This document shows positions 24,531 through 33,641 of a stretch of 64,000 nucleotides of DNA, in pieces. How positions within the stretch are numbered: the stretch's first letter is position 1; each line of letters begins with the position of its first letter. Source of the stretch: Lachnospiraceae bacterium (lineage in GTDB: Bacteria > Bacillota > Clostridia > Lachnospirales > Lachnospiraceae); the NCBI GenBank assembly GCA_017556805.1, contig JAFYMC010000013.1, positions 58,551 through 122,550 on the forward strand, given 5' to 3'. Position numbers and translations under genes: made by a program. The notes beneath the pieces are model-generated. The model did no database searches. It saw only the letters and a program-made list of their open reading frames with translations, and was not told where the DNA came from.

Positions 24531-27500
24531 ATGGCTAAAAATTTTGTTACCATGGACGGCAACGAAGCTGCCGCACATATGGCCTATCCGTTTACCGAGA
24601 TAGCCGCAATTTATCCGATTACTCCGTCCTCGCCGATGGCGGGACTCACCGATGCCTGGTCCGCAAAGGGACGTAAAAACGTCTTCGGCCAGACCGTAAC
24701 TTTAACCGAAATGCAGTCCGAGGCAGGTGCTATCACCGCCGTACACGGTGCACTGCAGACCGGTTCTTTGGCTACTACATATACGTCCTCCCAGGGACTT
24801 ATGCTGATGGTGCCGGTATTATACCGTATTGCCGGCGAACGTCTTCCGGCAGTACTTCATGTAGCATCCCGTACCGTAGGTACCCATGCCATGAGTATTT
24901 TCGGCGACCATTCCGACGTAATGGCATGTCGCCAGACCGGCTTTGCCATGTTATCCTCCGGCAGTGTACAGGAGGTAGCTGACCTTGCTCCGGTGGCACA
25001 TTTATCCGCTATCGAAGGCCGGATTCCGTTTATGCATTTCTTCGACGGTTTCCGCACCTCTCACGAAATCAATAAAATCGAGCTTCCGGATATGGACGCG
25101 GTAGGCAGTCTTATCAATCAGGATGCGTTAAAGGAATTCCGGGACGGCTCCTTAAATCCGGAGCACCCGACCCTTCGCAACACCGTACAGAACGGCGACG
25201 TGTACTTCCAGGTGCGTGAAGCACACAATACCTTCTATAATAACCTTCCGGACATTGTAGAAAAGTACCTCGGCGAAATCACAAAGATTACCGGTCGCGA
25301 GTACCACGTATTTAACTACTACGGCGATCCTGAGGCAACGGACGTTGTGATTGCCATGGGTTCCGCCAGTGGCGTGATCCGTGACGCGGTAGACGCCCTT
25401 CGTGCAGAAGGCAAGAAGGTAGGTTTCTTACAGGTGCACTTATACCGCCCGTTCTCCGCAGAGTACTTCTTAAAGGCTCTTCCGGAGAGTGTTGCGCGCA
25501 TCGCAGTGCTTGACCGTTGTAAGGCAATGGGTAGCGCAGGCGAGCCGTTATTCGAGGACGTATGTAGCGTGCTCATGAGCAGAGGCAGAAATGTAAAGGT
25601 CATCGGCGGTCGTTACGGATTAAGTTCCAAGGATACGGACCCGGCACAGATTCTGGCTGTATTTGAGAATCTGGCTTCCGCTACTCCGAAGACCAATTTT
25701 ACCATCGGTATCAACGACGATGTGACCCACTTATCCTTACCGGTAAAGCCGTTCTCCGACGCAAAAGCCGGCGTAAGCCGTTGTAAGTTCTGGGGTCTGG
25801 GCGGTGACGGTACTGTAGGTGCAAATCACAATACCGTTCGTATTATTAACGACAATACCGATAAGTTCGCTCAGGCGTACTTTGAATATGATGCAAAGAA
25901 GTCCTTCGGTGTGACCAAGTCCCACTTACGTTTCAGCGATGAGCCGATTACCAGCTCCTACTACGTAAAGAGTGCAGACTTCGTGGCATGTCATAACCAG
26001 AGCTACATTACCCAGTACGACATCGTAGACGAAATCGTAGAAGGCGGTACCTTCCTTCTCAACTGTTCCTGGACCGGTGACGAGCTGACCGCTCACATTC
26101 CGGCAAAGGTACGCCGCCAGATTGCGGAAAAGAACATCAACTTCTATGTCATTGACGCAAACAAGATTGCTCAGGAATTAGGCCTCGGCAGTCATACCAA
26201 TACCGTACTTCAGGCTTCCTTCTTCGCTCTGATGGAGGTTATCCCGACGGAAGAAGCACTGGAAATGATTAAGGCTGCTACCAGGAAGACCTACTTTGCA
26301 AAGGGTGACGATGTGGTAGCACGTAACGTAGCCGCTATTGATGCCGGCGCTACCAAGCTTGTAAAGGTAGAGGTTCCGGCATCCTGGAAGAACGCTGAGG
26401 ATCTGTCTGAAGCAGCCGCTGCTCTTGACGTTCCGGCTGTAGTTACCGGCATCTTAGAGCCGATTAACAAGCAGAAAGGCGACGACCTTCCGGTCAGCGC
26501 ATTTAAGGGCTACGAAGACGGCCGCATCGACCTTGGCCTTACCGCATATGAAAAGCGCGGTATCGCTCTTCAGGTACCGGTTTGGGATGCACAGAAGTGT
26601 ATCCAGTGTAACAAGTGTGCGCTCGTATGTCCGCACGCAGTGATCCGTCCGTACCTTCTGAATGATGAAGAAAAGGCAAATGCTCCGGAAGGCTTTATTA
26701 CCGCTCCGGCCAACGGACCGGCAGCCAAGGGTCTGCACTTTACCATGCAGGTTTCCGCTTACGACTGTACCGGTTGCGGTAGCTGTGTCGCTTGCTGTCC
26801 GGCAAAAGAAAAAGCAATTACCATAGAGCCGGTAGAGTTAAACGAAGAAAAGAATACCTTATGGAACTACGGTCTTTCTGTTTCCGACAAGGGCGATTTG
26901 TTCTCCCCGTACACCATTAAGGGAAGCCAGTTCCGTCAGCCGTTAATCGAGTTCTCCGCTGCCTGCGCAGGTTGTGGTGAAACTCCGTACGCAAAGCTTT
27001 TGACCCAGCTCTTCGGTGACCGTGTCTACTGGGCAAACGCCACCGGATGTTCCCAGGCTTGGGGTTCCCCGATGCCGGGCATTCCGTACACCACCAACAA
27101 GCGTGGCTTCGGACCGGCTTGGACCAACAGCTTATTTGAGAACAACGCAGAACTTGCTCTGGGTATGTTCTTATCCGTAAAACAGCAGCGTCAGGCACAG
27201 AAGACTTTGGTAGAAGCTTACGCCGCAGAGACAAACAGCGAGACCGCAAAGAACTGGTTAGAGTGCTTTGATGATTTTGACAAGTCCCGTGAAACCACCG
27301 ACGCTTTGGTAGCAGAGCTTGAAAAGATGGATTCCGCTACCGCGGCTAAGATTTTAGAGCGTAAGGACCAGTTATCCAAGAAGTGCTTCTGGATGTTCGG
27401 CGGTGACGGTTGGGCTTACGATATCGGTTTCGGCGGTTTGGACCATGTGGTAGCCAGCGGCGAAGACATCAACGTATTTGTCGTAGACACCGAGATTTAC

Positions 27501-28016
27501 TCTAACACCGGCGGCCAGAGCTCCAAGGCTACTCCGCTGGGTGCAGTGGCACAGTTTGCATCCGCAGGTAAGCGTAGCAGAAAGAAGGACCTAGGTGCTA
27601 TCTTCCAGACCTACGGCAATGTATACGTAGCACAGGTAGCTATGGGTGCAGACCCGAACCAGTTAATCAAGGCAGTCAAGGAAGCAGAGGAACACAAGGG
27701 ACCGTCTGTTATCATCGCTTACACTCCGTGTGCTGCTCACGGCATCAAGGCCGGTATGGCAAACGTACAGCAGGAAATGAAGCGCGCTGTGGACGCAGGT
27801 TACTGGATTTTGTACCGCTACAACCCGAACGCAGAAAAGCCGCTGACCGTAGACTCCAAGGAACCGTCCTTAGACTACGAAGAGTTCTTAGAAGGCGAGA
27901 CCCGTTACGCAGCGCTTAAGCGTACCTTCCCGGAACATGCAGAAGCCCTGTTTAAGGCCGCAAAGGAAGACTCCGGCGTACGGTATCAGAAGTATAAGAG
28001 TATGGAGGAGATGTAA
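24531..28016 (+). CDS. Pyruvate/2-oxoacid:ferredoxin oxidoreductase, NifJ family (T-box operon copy)
   Basis: Homodimeric thiamine-diphosphate iron-sulfur enzyme, 1161 residues, full length. Seen: domain I IYPITPSSPMAG and FGDHSDVMACRQTGFAML; two [4Fe-4S] motifs CIQCNKCALVCPHAV (about 688) and CTGCGSCVACCPAKEKA (about 746); CAGCGETPYAKL; TPP motif GDGWAYDIGFGGLDHV; IYSNTGGQSSKATPLGAV. Compared with the second copy (41176-44706), the stretch after the substrate-binding Arg differs (SRTVGTHAMS here, ARALASHALS there), near the pocket of known PFORs. Third gene of the leucine T-box operon, so a 2-oxo acid linked to leucine is plausible instead of pyruvate. Flavodoxin or ferredoxin is the expected partner. 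Confidence 0.92.
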   Translation: MAKNFVTMDGNEAAAHMAYPFTEIAAIYPITPSSPMAGLTDAWSAKGRKNVFGQTVTLTEMQSEAGAITAVHGALQTGSLATTYTSSQGLMLMVPVLYRIAGERLPAVLHVASRTVGTHAMSIFGDHSDVMACRQTGFAMLSSGSVQEVADLAPVAHLSAIEGRIPFMHFFDGFRTSHEINKIELPDMDAVGSLINQDALKEFRDGSLNPEHPTLRNTVQNGDVYFQVREAHNTFYNNLPDIVEKYLGEITKITGREYHVFNYYGDPEATDVVIAMGSASGVIRDAVDALRAEGKKVGFLQVHLYRPFSAEYFLKALPESVARIAVLDRCKAMGSAGEPLFEDVCSVLMSRGRNVKVIGGRYGLSSKDTDPAQILAVFENLASATPKTNFTIGINDDVTHLSLPVKPFSDAKAGVSRCKFWGLGGDGTVGANHNTVRIINDNTDKFAQAYFEYDAKKSFGVTKSHLRFSDEPITSSYYVKSADFVACHNQSYITQYDIVDEIVEGGTFLLNCSWTGDELTAHIPAKVRRQIAEKNINFYVIDANKIAQELGLGSHTNTVLQASFFALMEVIPTEEALEMIKAATRKTYFAKGDDVVARNVAAIDAGATKLVKVEVPASWKNAEDLSEAAAALDVPAVVTGILEPINKQKGDDLPVSAFKGYEDGRIDLGLTAYEKRGIALQVPVWDAQKCIQCNKCALVCPHAVIRPYLLNDEEKANAPEGFITAPANGPAAKGLHFTMQVSAYDCTGCGSCVACCPAKEKAITIEPVELNEEKNTLWNYGLSVSDKGDLFSPYTIKGSQFRQPLIEFSAACAGCGETPYAKLLTQLFGDRVYWANATGCSQAWGSPMPGIPYTTNKRGFGPAWTNSLFENNAELALGMFLSVKQQRQAQKTLVEAYAAETNSETAKNWLECFDDFDKSRETTDALVAELEKMDSATAAKILERKDQLSKKCFWMFGGDGWAYDIGFGGLDHVVASGEDINVFVVDTEIYSNTGGQSSKATPLGAVAQFASAGKRSRKKDLGAIFQTYGNVYVAQVAMGADPNQLIKAVKEAEEHKGPSVIIAYTPCAAHGIKAGMANVQQEMKRAVDAGYWILYRYNPNAEKPLTVDSKEPSLDYEEFLEGETRYAALKRTFPEHAEALFKAAKEDSGVRYQKYKSMEEM

Positions 28017-28053
28017 AAATCTCCCCCTACAGGCAATATATTCAATAAAAACC

Positions 28054-28092
28054 AAGGGCATCCCAAAGTCTGTTTGACTAAGGGATGCCCTT
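28054..28092. terminator. Terminator between nifJ-like gene and anti-sigma gene, both strands
   Basis: AAGGGCATCCC and GGGATGCCCTT form an 11-bp stem, with TTATTGTT after it on the plus strand and TTGGTTTTTATTG on the minus strand. It serves both converging genes. Confidence 0.88.
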
Positions 28093-28124
28093 ATTGTTAT
28101 TTCAATTTTCTTCCTCAATAGCCC

Positions 28125-28793
28125 CTATTGCATCATCCACTGTTGCCTCAGGGAATCCTGGTACCATTCATTTTCTTTATACCATTCGTTGGCTTCGTCG
28201 CAAAGAATTTCCATCCGGCAGGATATGAAACCATCCTTTTTCCAAAACTTATATCCCTTCAGAACACCGTCTTCTTTATAAGTTCCTATCGCAAAGCCGT
28301 CATCCTCCAAATCCGCTGTAACATCAATTTCCCTATCTCCGTCCCAAATATAGGTTCTGCCATCTTCCCTCCACACTTCCACACCCGTGTCCGGAACTAC
28401 CATATATTCGCCTTCTCCGTCATATTCCACTACATGACACAAACGTCCGTCCTCCAGTTCTAGTTCAGCGAAATAAAGGGTCTCTCCGTTTCTGAGCTCA
28501 CGTTTTTCCGCTTCTATCTCATAATCAACCCCCTCTATATTACGCCGGAGTATCATCGTTTCCACCCAGGTCTCTCCCGTGGTCGCGCAGGCAATTCCAT
28601 TACTTCCCACAAAAAGAACCATCAAAACAGATGCAGCAATTGCCATTTTTCTCATCACACTTCCGACAGACGTTCCTCTAAATTTTTCCGCGCTTTCGGT
28701 TATCCTTCCTACCTTCTCTGCCAGGCCTTCCGGCACCGGAATTTCTTCAAAGGTCTCTTTATAAAAGCTTCTGTTTTGTTCTTCTCCGCTCAT
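28125..28793 (-). CDS. Putative anti-sigma membrane protein, partner of adjacent ECF sigma
   Basis: 222 residues, family not recognised. Seen: N-terminal cytosolic region (1-48), one membrane helix (about 49-70, MAIAASVLMVLFVGSNGIACA), and an extracytoplasmic part rich in Glu, Asp and Trp with DUF4367-like flavour (ETLYFAELELEDGR, IWDGDREIDV, YKFWKKDGFISCRME). ATG 28793 overlaps the sigma factor stop (ATGA) and has GGAGG 7 bases upstream; the ATG two codons earlier is too close to that site. Overlap with an ECF sigma gene and the topology suggest an anti-sigma factor; no zinc-binding anti-sigma motif is visible. Confidence 0.7.
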   Translation of the reverse strand: MSGEEQNRSFYKETFEEIPVPEGLAEKVGRITESAEKFRGTSVGSVMRKMAIAASVLMVLFVGSNGIACATTGETWVETMILRRNIEGVDYEIEAEKRELRNGETLYFAELELEDGRLCHVVEYDGEGEYMVVPDTGVEVWREDGRTYIWDGDREIDVTADLEDDGFAIGTYKEDGVLKGYKFWKKDGFISCRMEILCDEANEWYKENEWYQDSLRQQWMMQ

Positions 28794-29266
28794 TTCCATG
28801 CCTCCTTTAGCTTTTCCTTCAGCTGCTGTCTTGCTCTGAGGAGTCTTGTTTGAACCGCTGTTTCCGAGAGTTTCATAATCTCCGCAATTTCTTTTACGCT
28901 GTAGTCTTCAAAATAATACAAATGTACCATCTGCCGGTACTTTACAGGAAGCTCCCGTACCGCGTAGTACAGGTCACTTTTCTCCGGGTTCGAAAACACC
29001 GGCTCCCGTTCTGCTTCTTCCAGATAAGTAGTCTTCCGGTGCCACGCCGTCCTCCACAAACTCTTACACTCGTTTACCACTACCCGGATTAACCACTTTC
29101 TGGCGTAGTCATCATCCGGAAAGGCTTCCTTGCGTTCCCACAGCTTCACAAACGTGTTCTGCGTCACATCTTCCGCATCACTGCTACAGGTACAGCCGTT
29201 TAATGCTACGCGGTAGATACTGCCCAGATACAGGTTCACCAGCCGCTCATATTCTTTTGTATCCAA
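28790..29266 (-). CDS. ECF sigma factor (SigW/RpoE-like)
   Basis: 158 residues. Seen: region 2 with YRVALNGCTCSSDAEDVTQNTFVKLWER and RKWLIRVVVNECKSLWR; region 4 with LPVKYRQMVHLYYFEDYSVKEIAEIMKLSETAVQTRLLRARQQL. Start is probably TTG 29266, 8 bases after GAGG; the GTG at 29275 lies against that site. Stop overlaps the putative anti-sigma start by 4 bases. Target promoters are not identifiable here. Confidence 0.9.
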   Translation of the reverse strand: MDTKEYERLVNLYLGSIYRVALNGCTCSSDAEDVTQNTFVKLWERKEAFPDDDYARKWLIRVVVNECKSLWRTAWHRKTTYLEEAEREPVFSNPEKSDLYYAVRELPVKYRQMVHLYYFEDYSVKEIAEIMKLSETAVQTRLLRARQQLKEKLKEAWK

Positions 29267-29390
29267 ACCAACCACCTCGTTTTTCTTTTGAAAAGCTTTT
29301 CACTTAATGAACGCATGAGAAACGAAAAATATCACACACAGAAAAAGAAAGTGCAAATTTTTATCGCACTTTCTTTTAAATTCATTCGTA

Positions 29391-30290
29391 TCACCTTTCT
29401 AAGTATTTCATCCACTCTCTCGGTCCCCGGTATTTCACACTTTCGCTTGCTACCTTTCCGGCAAACTTTAACGCCTCTTCGTAGGAATACCCTTTCTCGA
29501 AATAACCGTAACAAAAGGCTCCGTGGAAAATATCACCAGCTCCCAGAGTATCCACCGCGTCCACAGGCTCCACCGGCAATTCTTTTTTATCCTGCAACGT
29601 CGAACCGTCATCCCGACCTAATTTCGTTTCCCGATACAATATCGGACATTCCCCTCTGGTCACAGCCTTATGCGCCACATTGCACTTCATCTCAAATATC
29701 GTATTCCCCGCTTCATCCTTAAAATCCTCGGAGGCGATAACAATATCCGCTTTCTCCAAAAACTTCTCTATATTCGGCTTGAAGCTTCCCGCATCCAGGA
29801 CCACTGTCTTTTCTTCCGACATTCCGAACTCGCTCAAAATATCCAACGAAATCTCCTGCTGGTTACAGTCAAACAGTACGAAATCATACCCGCTTAATTC
29901 ATACTTCCGATTTACCTCAAACTTGTGCTGGCCGCTTAAAATCGTCCGTTTGCCGTCACTTGACACTACAATACACGCCATATTCGGTACCGTATCGTAC
30001 TCGGAATAATTGAGAACCTTTACGCCATACCCGTTCAGTTCTTCTATCATCGCCCGGCTCTCCGTACTGTCCCCTAGGCAAGTCGCCAAAGTGGCATCGC
30101 CTCCCAACGCCGCATAGGTAATGGCCGCATTGGCCGCCGGACCGCCGATATAAGTGGCAAAGTCCTCTGTTTTAGATTTGTGATTGTGAGCCGGCAAGTC
30201 GTCCGTGTAATATAGAATATCTTTGGTACAAAGGCCGACAAAGAGCCCTTTTTTCTTCTCTGATGTACGGCTCGGATCTATTTTTCCCAT
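29391..30290 (-). CDS. PfkB/ribokinase-family carbohydrate kinase
   Basis: 299 residues. Seen: LFVGLCTKDILYY opening strand, YIGGPAANAAITYAALGGDA (the glycine-rich substrate motif), and the anion-hole/catalytic motif VDTLGAGDIFHGAFCYG near the C-terminus. Substrate class (ribose, fructose, ketohexose, nucleoside) cannot be fixed. Start ATG 30290 chosen, 8 bases after GAGGGGG and just before the first domain strand; a second well-placed ATG at 30368 would add 26 residues outside the domain. It follows nagB, but a terminator at 30399-30437 lies between. Confidence 0.86.
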   Translation of the reverse strand: MGKIDPSRTSEKKKGLFVGLCTKDILYYTDDLPAHNHKSKTEDFATYIGGPAANAAITYAALGGDATLATCLGDSTESRAMIEELNGYGVKVLNYSEYDTVPNMACIVVSSDGKRTILSGQHKFEVNRKYELSGYDFVLFDCNQQEISLDILSEFGMSEEKTVVLDAGSFKPNIEKFLEKADIVIASEDFKDEAGNTIFEMKCNVAHKAVTRGECPILYRETKLGRDDGSTLQDKKELPVEPVDAVDTLGAGDIFHGAFCYGYFEKGYSYEEALKFAGKVASESVKYRGPREWMKYLER

Positions 30291-30398
30291 ACGATGTTCC
30301 CCCTCTTCTTCTGCTACAAGCAACGTTCTTCTTTCATTCACATTCACATACGAACTCTCATGACACATTGACTTCCCTTCCATTCTATCATACGGCGA

Positions 30399-30437
30399 CA
30401 AAAATTGCACCCATGTTCACAAACACAGGTGCAACTT
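30399..30437 (-). terminator. Intrinsic terminator after nagB
   Basis: Minus-strand TTGCACC pairs with GGGTGCAA around a 16-base loop, followed by TTTTTG. Confidence 0.82.
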
Positions 30438-30486
30438 ATTTTCCTATCACGCACTTAGTTCGAAAAACTCCGATTTCTGCACACTC

Positions 30487-31197
30487 TTAGTTCTCACTGT
30501 AAATTACAGTCAAATCCGGATGCAACTGCAAAATAGATGCCGGACAGGACGGCGTAATCGGACCGAAGAATGCCTTCTCCACGATGTCCTTCTTGTTCTT
30601 GCCGTTAGCGATTAAGAGTACCTTCTTTGCACTCATAATGCCACCCATACCCATGGTAACCGCCTTTCTCGGTACATCTGCCTCAGAAGCGAAGAAACGG
30701 GCATTTGCCTCGATGGTGGACGGGTCAAGATCTACCACATGGGTAGCCTTCTCAAAGTAAGTATCCGGCTCGTTGAAACCGATGTGACCGTCAAGACCGA
30801 TACCGAGAAGCTGTAAATCAATACCGCCGGACTGTGCGATTAACGCATCGTAAGCCGCGCACTCTGCCTCAAGGTCTGCTGCGCAGCCGTTCGGCACGTT
30901 GGTCTTGGTAACGTCGATGTTAATCTTCTCGAACAAATTGGTATTCATGAAGTAACGGTAGCTCTGGTCGTTGGTACCGTCAAGTCCTACGTACTCGTCA
31001 AGGTTAATGGAAGAAACCTTAGAAAAATCTACTTCACCTTTTGCACACTTCTCTGCAATTTTCTCATAAGTACCAAGCGGAGAAGAACCGGTTGCAAGAC
31101 CTAATACGCAATTCGGTTTCATCACTACCTGTGCGCAAATAAGCGCTGCTGCCTTGGTGCTGAGTTCGTCGTAGTTGTTTACTTTGATAAAATTCAT
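30487..31197 (-). CDS. nagB: Glucosamine-6-phosphate deaminase
   Basis: Converts glucosamine-6-phosphate to fructose-6-phosphate and ammonia; 236 residues, usual for the short Gram-positive form. Seen: LGLATGSSPLGTYEKI, SINLDEYVGLDGTNDQSYRYFM (catalytic Asp in the LDEY motif), GIGLDGHIGFNEP with the catalytic His, and VTMGMGGIMSAKKVLLIANG. The E. coli allosteric C-terminal extension is absent. It stands downstream of the GlmM fusion and acyltransferase genes, 95 bases after the latter, pairing synthesis and recycling of amino sugar phosphates. Confidence 0.96.
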   Translation of the reverse strand: MNFIKVNNYDELSTKAAALICAQVVMKPNCVLGLATGSSPLGTYEKIAEKCAKGEVDFSKVSSINLDEYVGLDGTNDQSYRYFMNTNLFEKINIDVTKTNVPNGCAADLEAECAAYDALIAQSGGIDLQLLGIGLDGHIGFNEPDTYFEKATHVVDLDPSTIEANARFFASEADVPRKAVTMGMGGIMSAKKVLLIANGKNKKDIVEKAFFGPITPSCPASILQLHPDLTVIYSEN

Positions 31198-31292
31198 GAT
31201 GTTATCTCCTTTTCATATTTATTTGACATGCTCCATTTTCAGGATAGCCTATTCTCTGTAACATAGATTCATTTCTTACTTCTACAGACGTT

Positions 31293-31958
31293 CTATCTGC
31301 GCTCCACAACCGTCTTTGTATCCTTTACGATACAATTTGCCGGATACACTCCACGCAGGGAAGTCAGCGGGTATACAGAAGTGTTCTTACCGATGACCGT
31401 ACCCGGATTGATAACGGAACCGCAACCTACGTCTGCGCCGTCCGCCAGGATACCGCCGATTTTACGAAGTCCGGTCTCGTAGTCCACATCGCCGTGTACC
31501 ACAACCGCCTTGCCGTCGGACTTTAAGTTGGAACAAATGGTACCTGCTCCGGTGTGAGCCTTGTTGCCCATGATGGAGTCACCGATGTAATTGTAATGCG
31601 GCACCTGCACCTTGTCAAGAAGCACGCAGTTCTTAAACTCGGAAGAGTTACCCATCACACAACCTTCGCCGGTGATAACGCTACCGCGGATAAAAGCCCC
31701 CGGACGCACCTCGGTACCGGAACCGATAATGGTCGGTCCTTCGATGGTAGCGGTCGGATAAATCTTTACGTTCTCACCGACAAGCACGCCCTCGGCATAC
31801 AGAGTATAGCCCGGAATGCCTTTTTCAATCAGTGCCTGAATGTAGCCCTTAAGCTTCGGAAGCATCTCCCACGGATACTCGCAGCTGTCAAACAGCTCCA
31901 CCAGATAGTCCGGCTGGGATGCATACAACTCCTTTGTCTTTACCAGTTTATTCAACAC
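31293..31958 (-). CDS. Left-handed beta-helix acyltransferase, GlmU C-terminal-like
   Basis: 221 residues. Seen: a helical N-terminus (1-60) and a long hexapeptide-repeat region (IYPTATIEGPTIIGSGTEV, GSVITGEGCVMGNSSEF, GSVINPGTVIGKNTSVYP) as in the acetyltransferase half of GlmU and in sugar nucleotidyltransferase-associated proteins. HTGAGTICSNLKSDG resembles the GlmU acetyl-CoA/active-site loop. There is no uridylyltransferase domain. Probable start GTG 31958, 5 bases after AAGGAGG, overlapping the glmM stop by 11 bases; TTG 31955 is also possible. Likely acetylates an amino sugar phosphate made by the upstream mutase; substrate inferred. Confidence 0.8.
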   Translation of the reverse strand: MLNKLVKTKELYASQPDYLVELFDSCEYPWEMLPKLKGYIQALIEKGIPGYTLYAEGVLVGENVKIYPTATIEGPTIIGSGTEVRPGAFIRGSVITGEGCVMGNSSEFKNCVLLDKVQVPHYNYIGDSIMGNKAHTGAGTICSNLKSDGKAVVVHGDVDYETGLRKIGGILADGADVGCGSVINPGTVIGKNTSVYPLTSLRGVYPANCIVKDTKTVVERR

Positions 31959-33570
31959 AATGTCCTCCTTCGACAATTACTTTTACTATCATTTCCGCGT
32001 AGGCCACGCATAACTCCTGGGCCTCAGCTTCCACCATGACGCGGATTACCGGCTCCGTGCCGCTTTCCCGAAGAAGTACTCTGCCCTTTTTATTGATGAG
32101 CTTTTCTACCTCTTCCTTTGCCTTTAACACCTTGGCATCAGCAAGCACCGCCGCCTTATTCTTTACGCGAACATTCTTTAAATACTGCGGATACAAATGA
32201 ATCGGCTCGGCTAACTTCGCCAAAGAAGACTTGGAATCGCACAGCTCCTCCGCAATCATAATCGCCGTCAAAATACCGTCGCCGGTGGTGGCATACTTCT
32301 TTAAAATAATATGACCGGACTGTTCGCCGCCGATGGCGTAGTCGTTGTTCTGCATACATTCGTAGACAAAACGGTCACCCACCTTCGTCTGTACACACTT
32401 GATACCGGCCTCTGCGAGACTATCCACAAAACCGGAGTTGGACATAATGGTGGTCACCACCGTATTGTCATTCAGAGTACCGCGCATCTTCATACGCTTA
32501 CCGAGAATATAAATCATAGCGTCGCCGTCTACTTCGTTGCCGTTTTCATCCACCGCAATACAACGGTCCGCATCACCGTCAAAAGCAAAGCCCACATCCA
32601 GATGCTTTTCTCTCACCAGCTTCTTTAATTTTTCAATATGAGTGGAACCGCAACCCTCGTTAATATTCACACCGTCCGGCTCATCCCCGATGACATAGGT
32701 CTGGGCGCCCAATGCGGAAAATACCGCTCCCGCAATATTCCAAGCTGCACCGTTGGCACAATCCAAACCGATTTTCAGTCTCTTGTAGGAATTGGAAGCC
32801 AGGGAAATGAGATACCCGGTGTAACGGTTTCTTCCTGCGGAATACTCGTGAATACAACCAAGCTTCGCTCCCTGGGCCAGCGGCAGATCCTCGCCGGTGA
32901 CACCCAGCTCGTGTAAATCTCCGTCAATGTAGGCCTCAATCAGCGCTGTCGTCTCATCGTCCAGCTTCTCACCGTAACGGTTCAACACCTTAATACCGTT
33001 GTCCCCAAACGGATTGTGGGACGCCGTAATCATAATACCGCAGTCAAACTCATCCTTACGGGTCACATAGGATACACCCGGCGTGGTAATTACGTGTAGC
33101 ATATACACATCCGCACCGCTGGCAGCCATGCCCGCCACAATGGAATACTCCAGCATATAACTGGAACGGCGGGTATCCTTACCGATAACAATCCGCGGGC
33201 GATACCCCGGTTTCGTACAACCGGAAAGCTTGGAGGAATAATACCATCCAAGGAACCGGCCCACCTTATAAGCCTGCATGGAGGTCAGATTCACATTTGC
33301 CTCTCCTCGGAAACCGTCGGTACCGAAGTACTTCAATTTTCTCGGTCCCTTCTTCGGGCTCCGGTCAATTTCTATTTTATCCAATAACAATTCATCTGTG
33401 GTTACGCCGAAAATCTCCGCCAATTGAATCACCTTTTCAATCTGCGGAAGCGCCTGGTCCATTTCCCACTTGGAGATAGACTGGCGGGACACCCCGAGGG
33501 TCTCCGAAAGCTGCTCCTGAGACATATCTGCCACGTTTCGTAAGTGAATGAGTTTCTGTCCGATGGTCAT
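31948..33570 (-). CDS. glmM: Phosphoglucosamine mutase with N-terminal XRE DNA-binding domain
   Basis: 540 residues, about 90 more than normal GlmM. Residues 2-62 are a complete XRE helix-turn-helix (MSQEQLSETLGVSRQSISKWE). After a basic linker comes an entire mutase: KYFGTDGFRGEANVNLT (80-96), phospho-serine Ser184 in MITASHNPFGDNG, metal loop Asp331/333/335 in AFDGDADRC, sugar loop GGEQSGH, phosphate loop RESGTEPVIRVMVE. It interconverts glucosamine-6- and -1-phosphate for UDP-GlcNAc. No frameshift: one continuous frame. Start ATG 33570, 7 bases after GGAG; ATG 33576 is too close. The HTH implies self-regulation or regulation of the amino sugar genes; operator-like repeats lie at its promoter. 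Confidence 0.93.
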   Translation of the reverse strand: MTIGQKLIHLRNVADMSQEQLSETLGVSRQSISKWEMDQALPQIEKVIQLAEIFGVTTDELLLDKIEIDRSPKKGPRKLKYFGTDGFRGEANVNLTSMQAYKVGRFLGWYYSSKLSGCTKPGYRPRIVIGKDTRRSSYMLEYSIVAGMAASGADVYMLHVITTPGVSYVTRKDEFDCGIMITASHNPFGDNGIKVLNRYGEKLDDETTALIEAYIDGDLHELGVTGEDLPLAQGAKLGCIHEYSAGRNRYTGYLISLASNSYKRLKIGLDCANGAAWNIAGAVFSALGAQTYVIGDEPDGVNINEGCGSTHIEKLKKLVREKHLDVGFAFDGDADRCIAVDENGNEVDGDAMIYILGKRMKMRGTLNDNTVVTTIMSNSGFVDSLAEAGIKCVQTKVGDRFVYECMQNNDYAIGGEQSGHIILKKYATTGDGILTAIMIAEELCDSKSSLAKLAEPIHLYPQYLKNVRVKNKAAVLADAKVLKAKEEVEKLINKKGRVLLRESGTEPVIRVMVEAEAQELCVAYAEMIVKVIVEGGHCVE

Positions 33571-33612
33571 ACGCATTCTCCTTTTTTCACATACTACTAT
33601 ACTACGTGCTTC

Positions 33613-33641
33613 ATTATAGCAAAAGAACGAAGTGGTTGCAA
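33613..33641 (-). promoter_or_regulatory. Promoter of the XRE-glmM operon
   Basis: TTGCAA and TATAAT on the minus strand, 17-base spacer. The -35 box lies inside a small inverted repeat. Confidence 0.82.
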
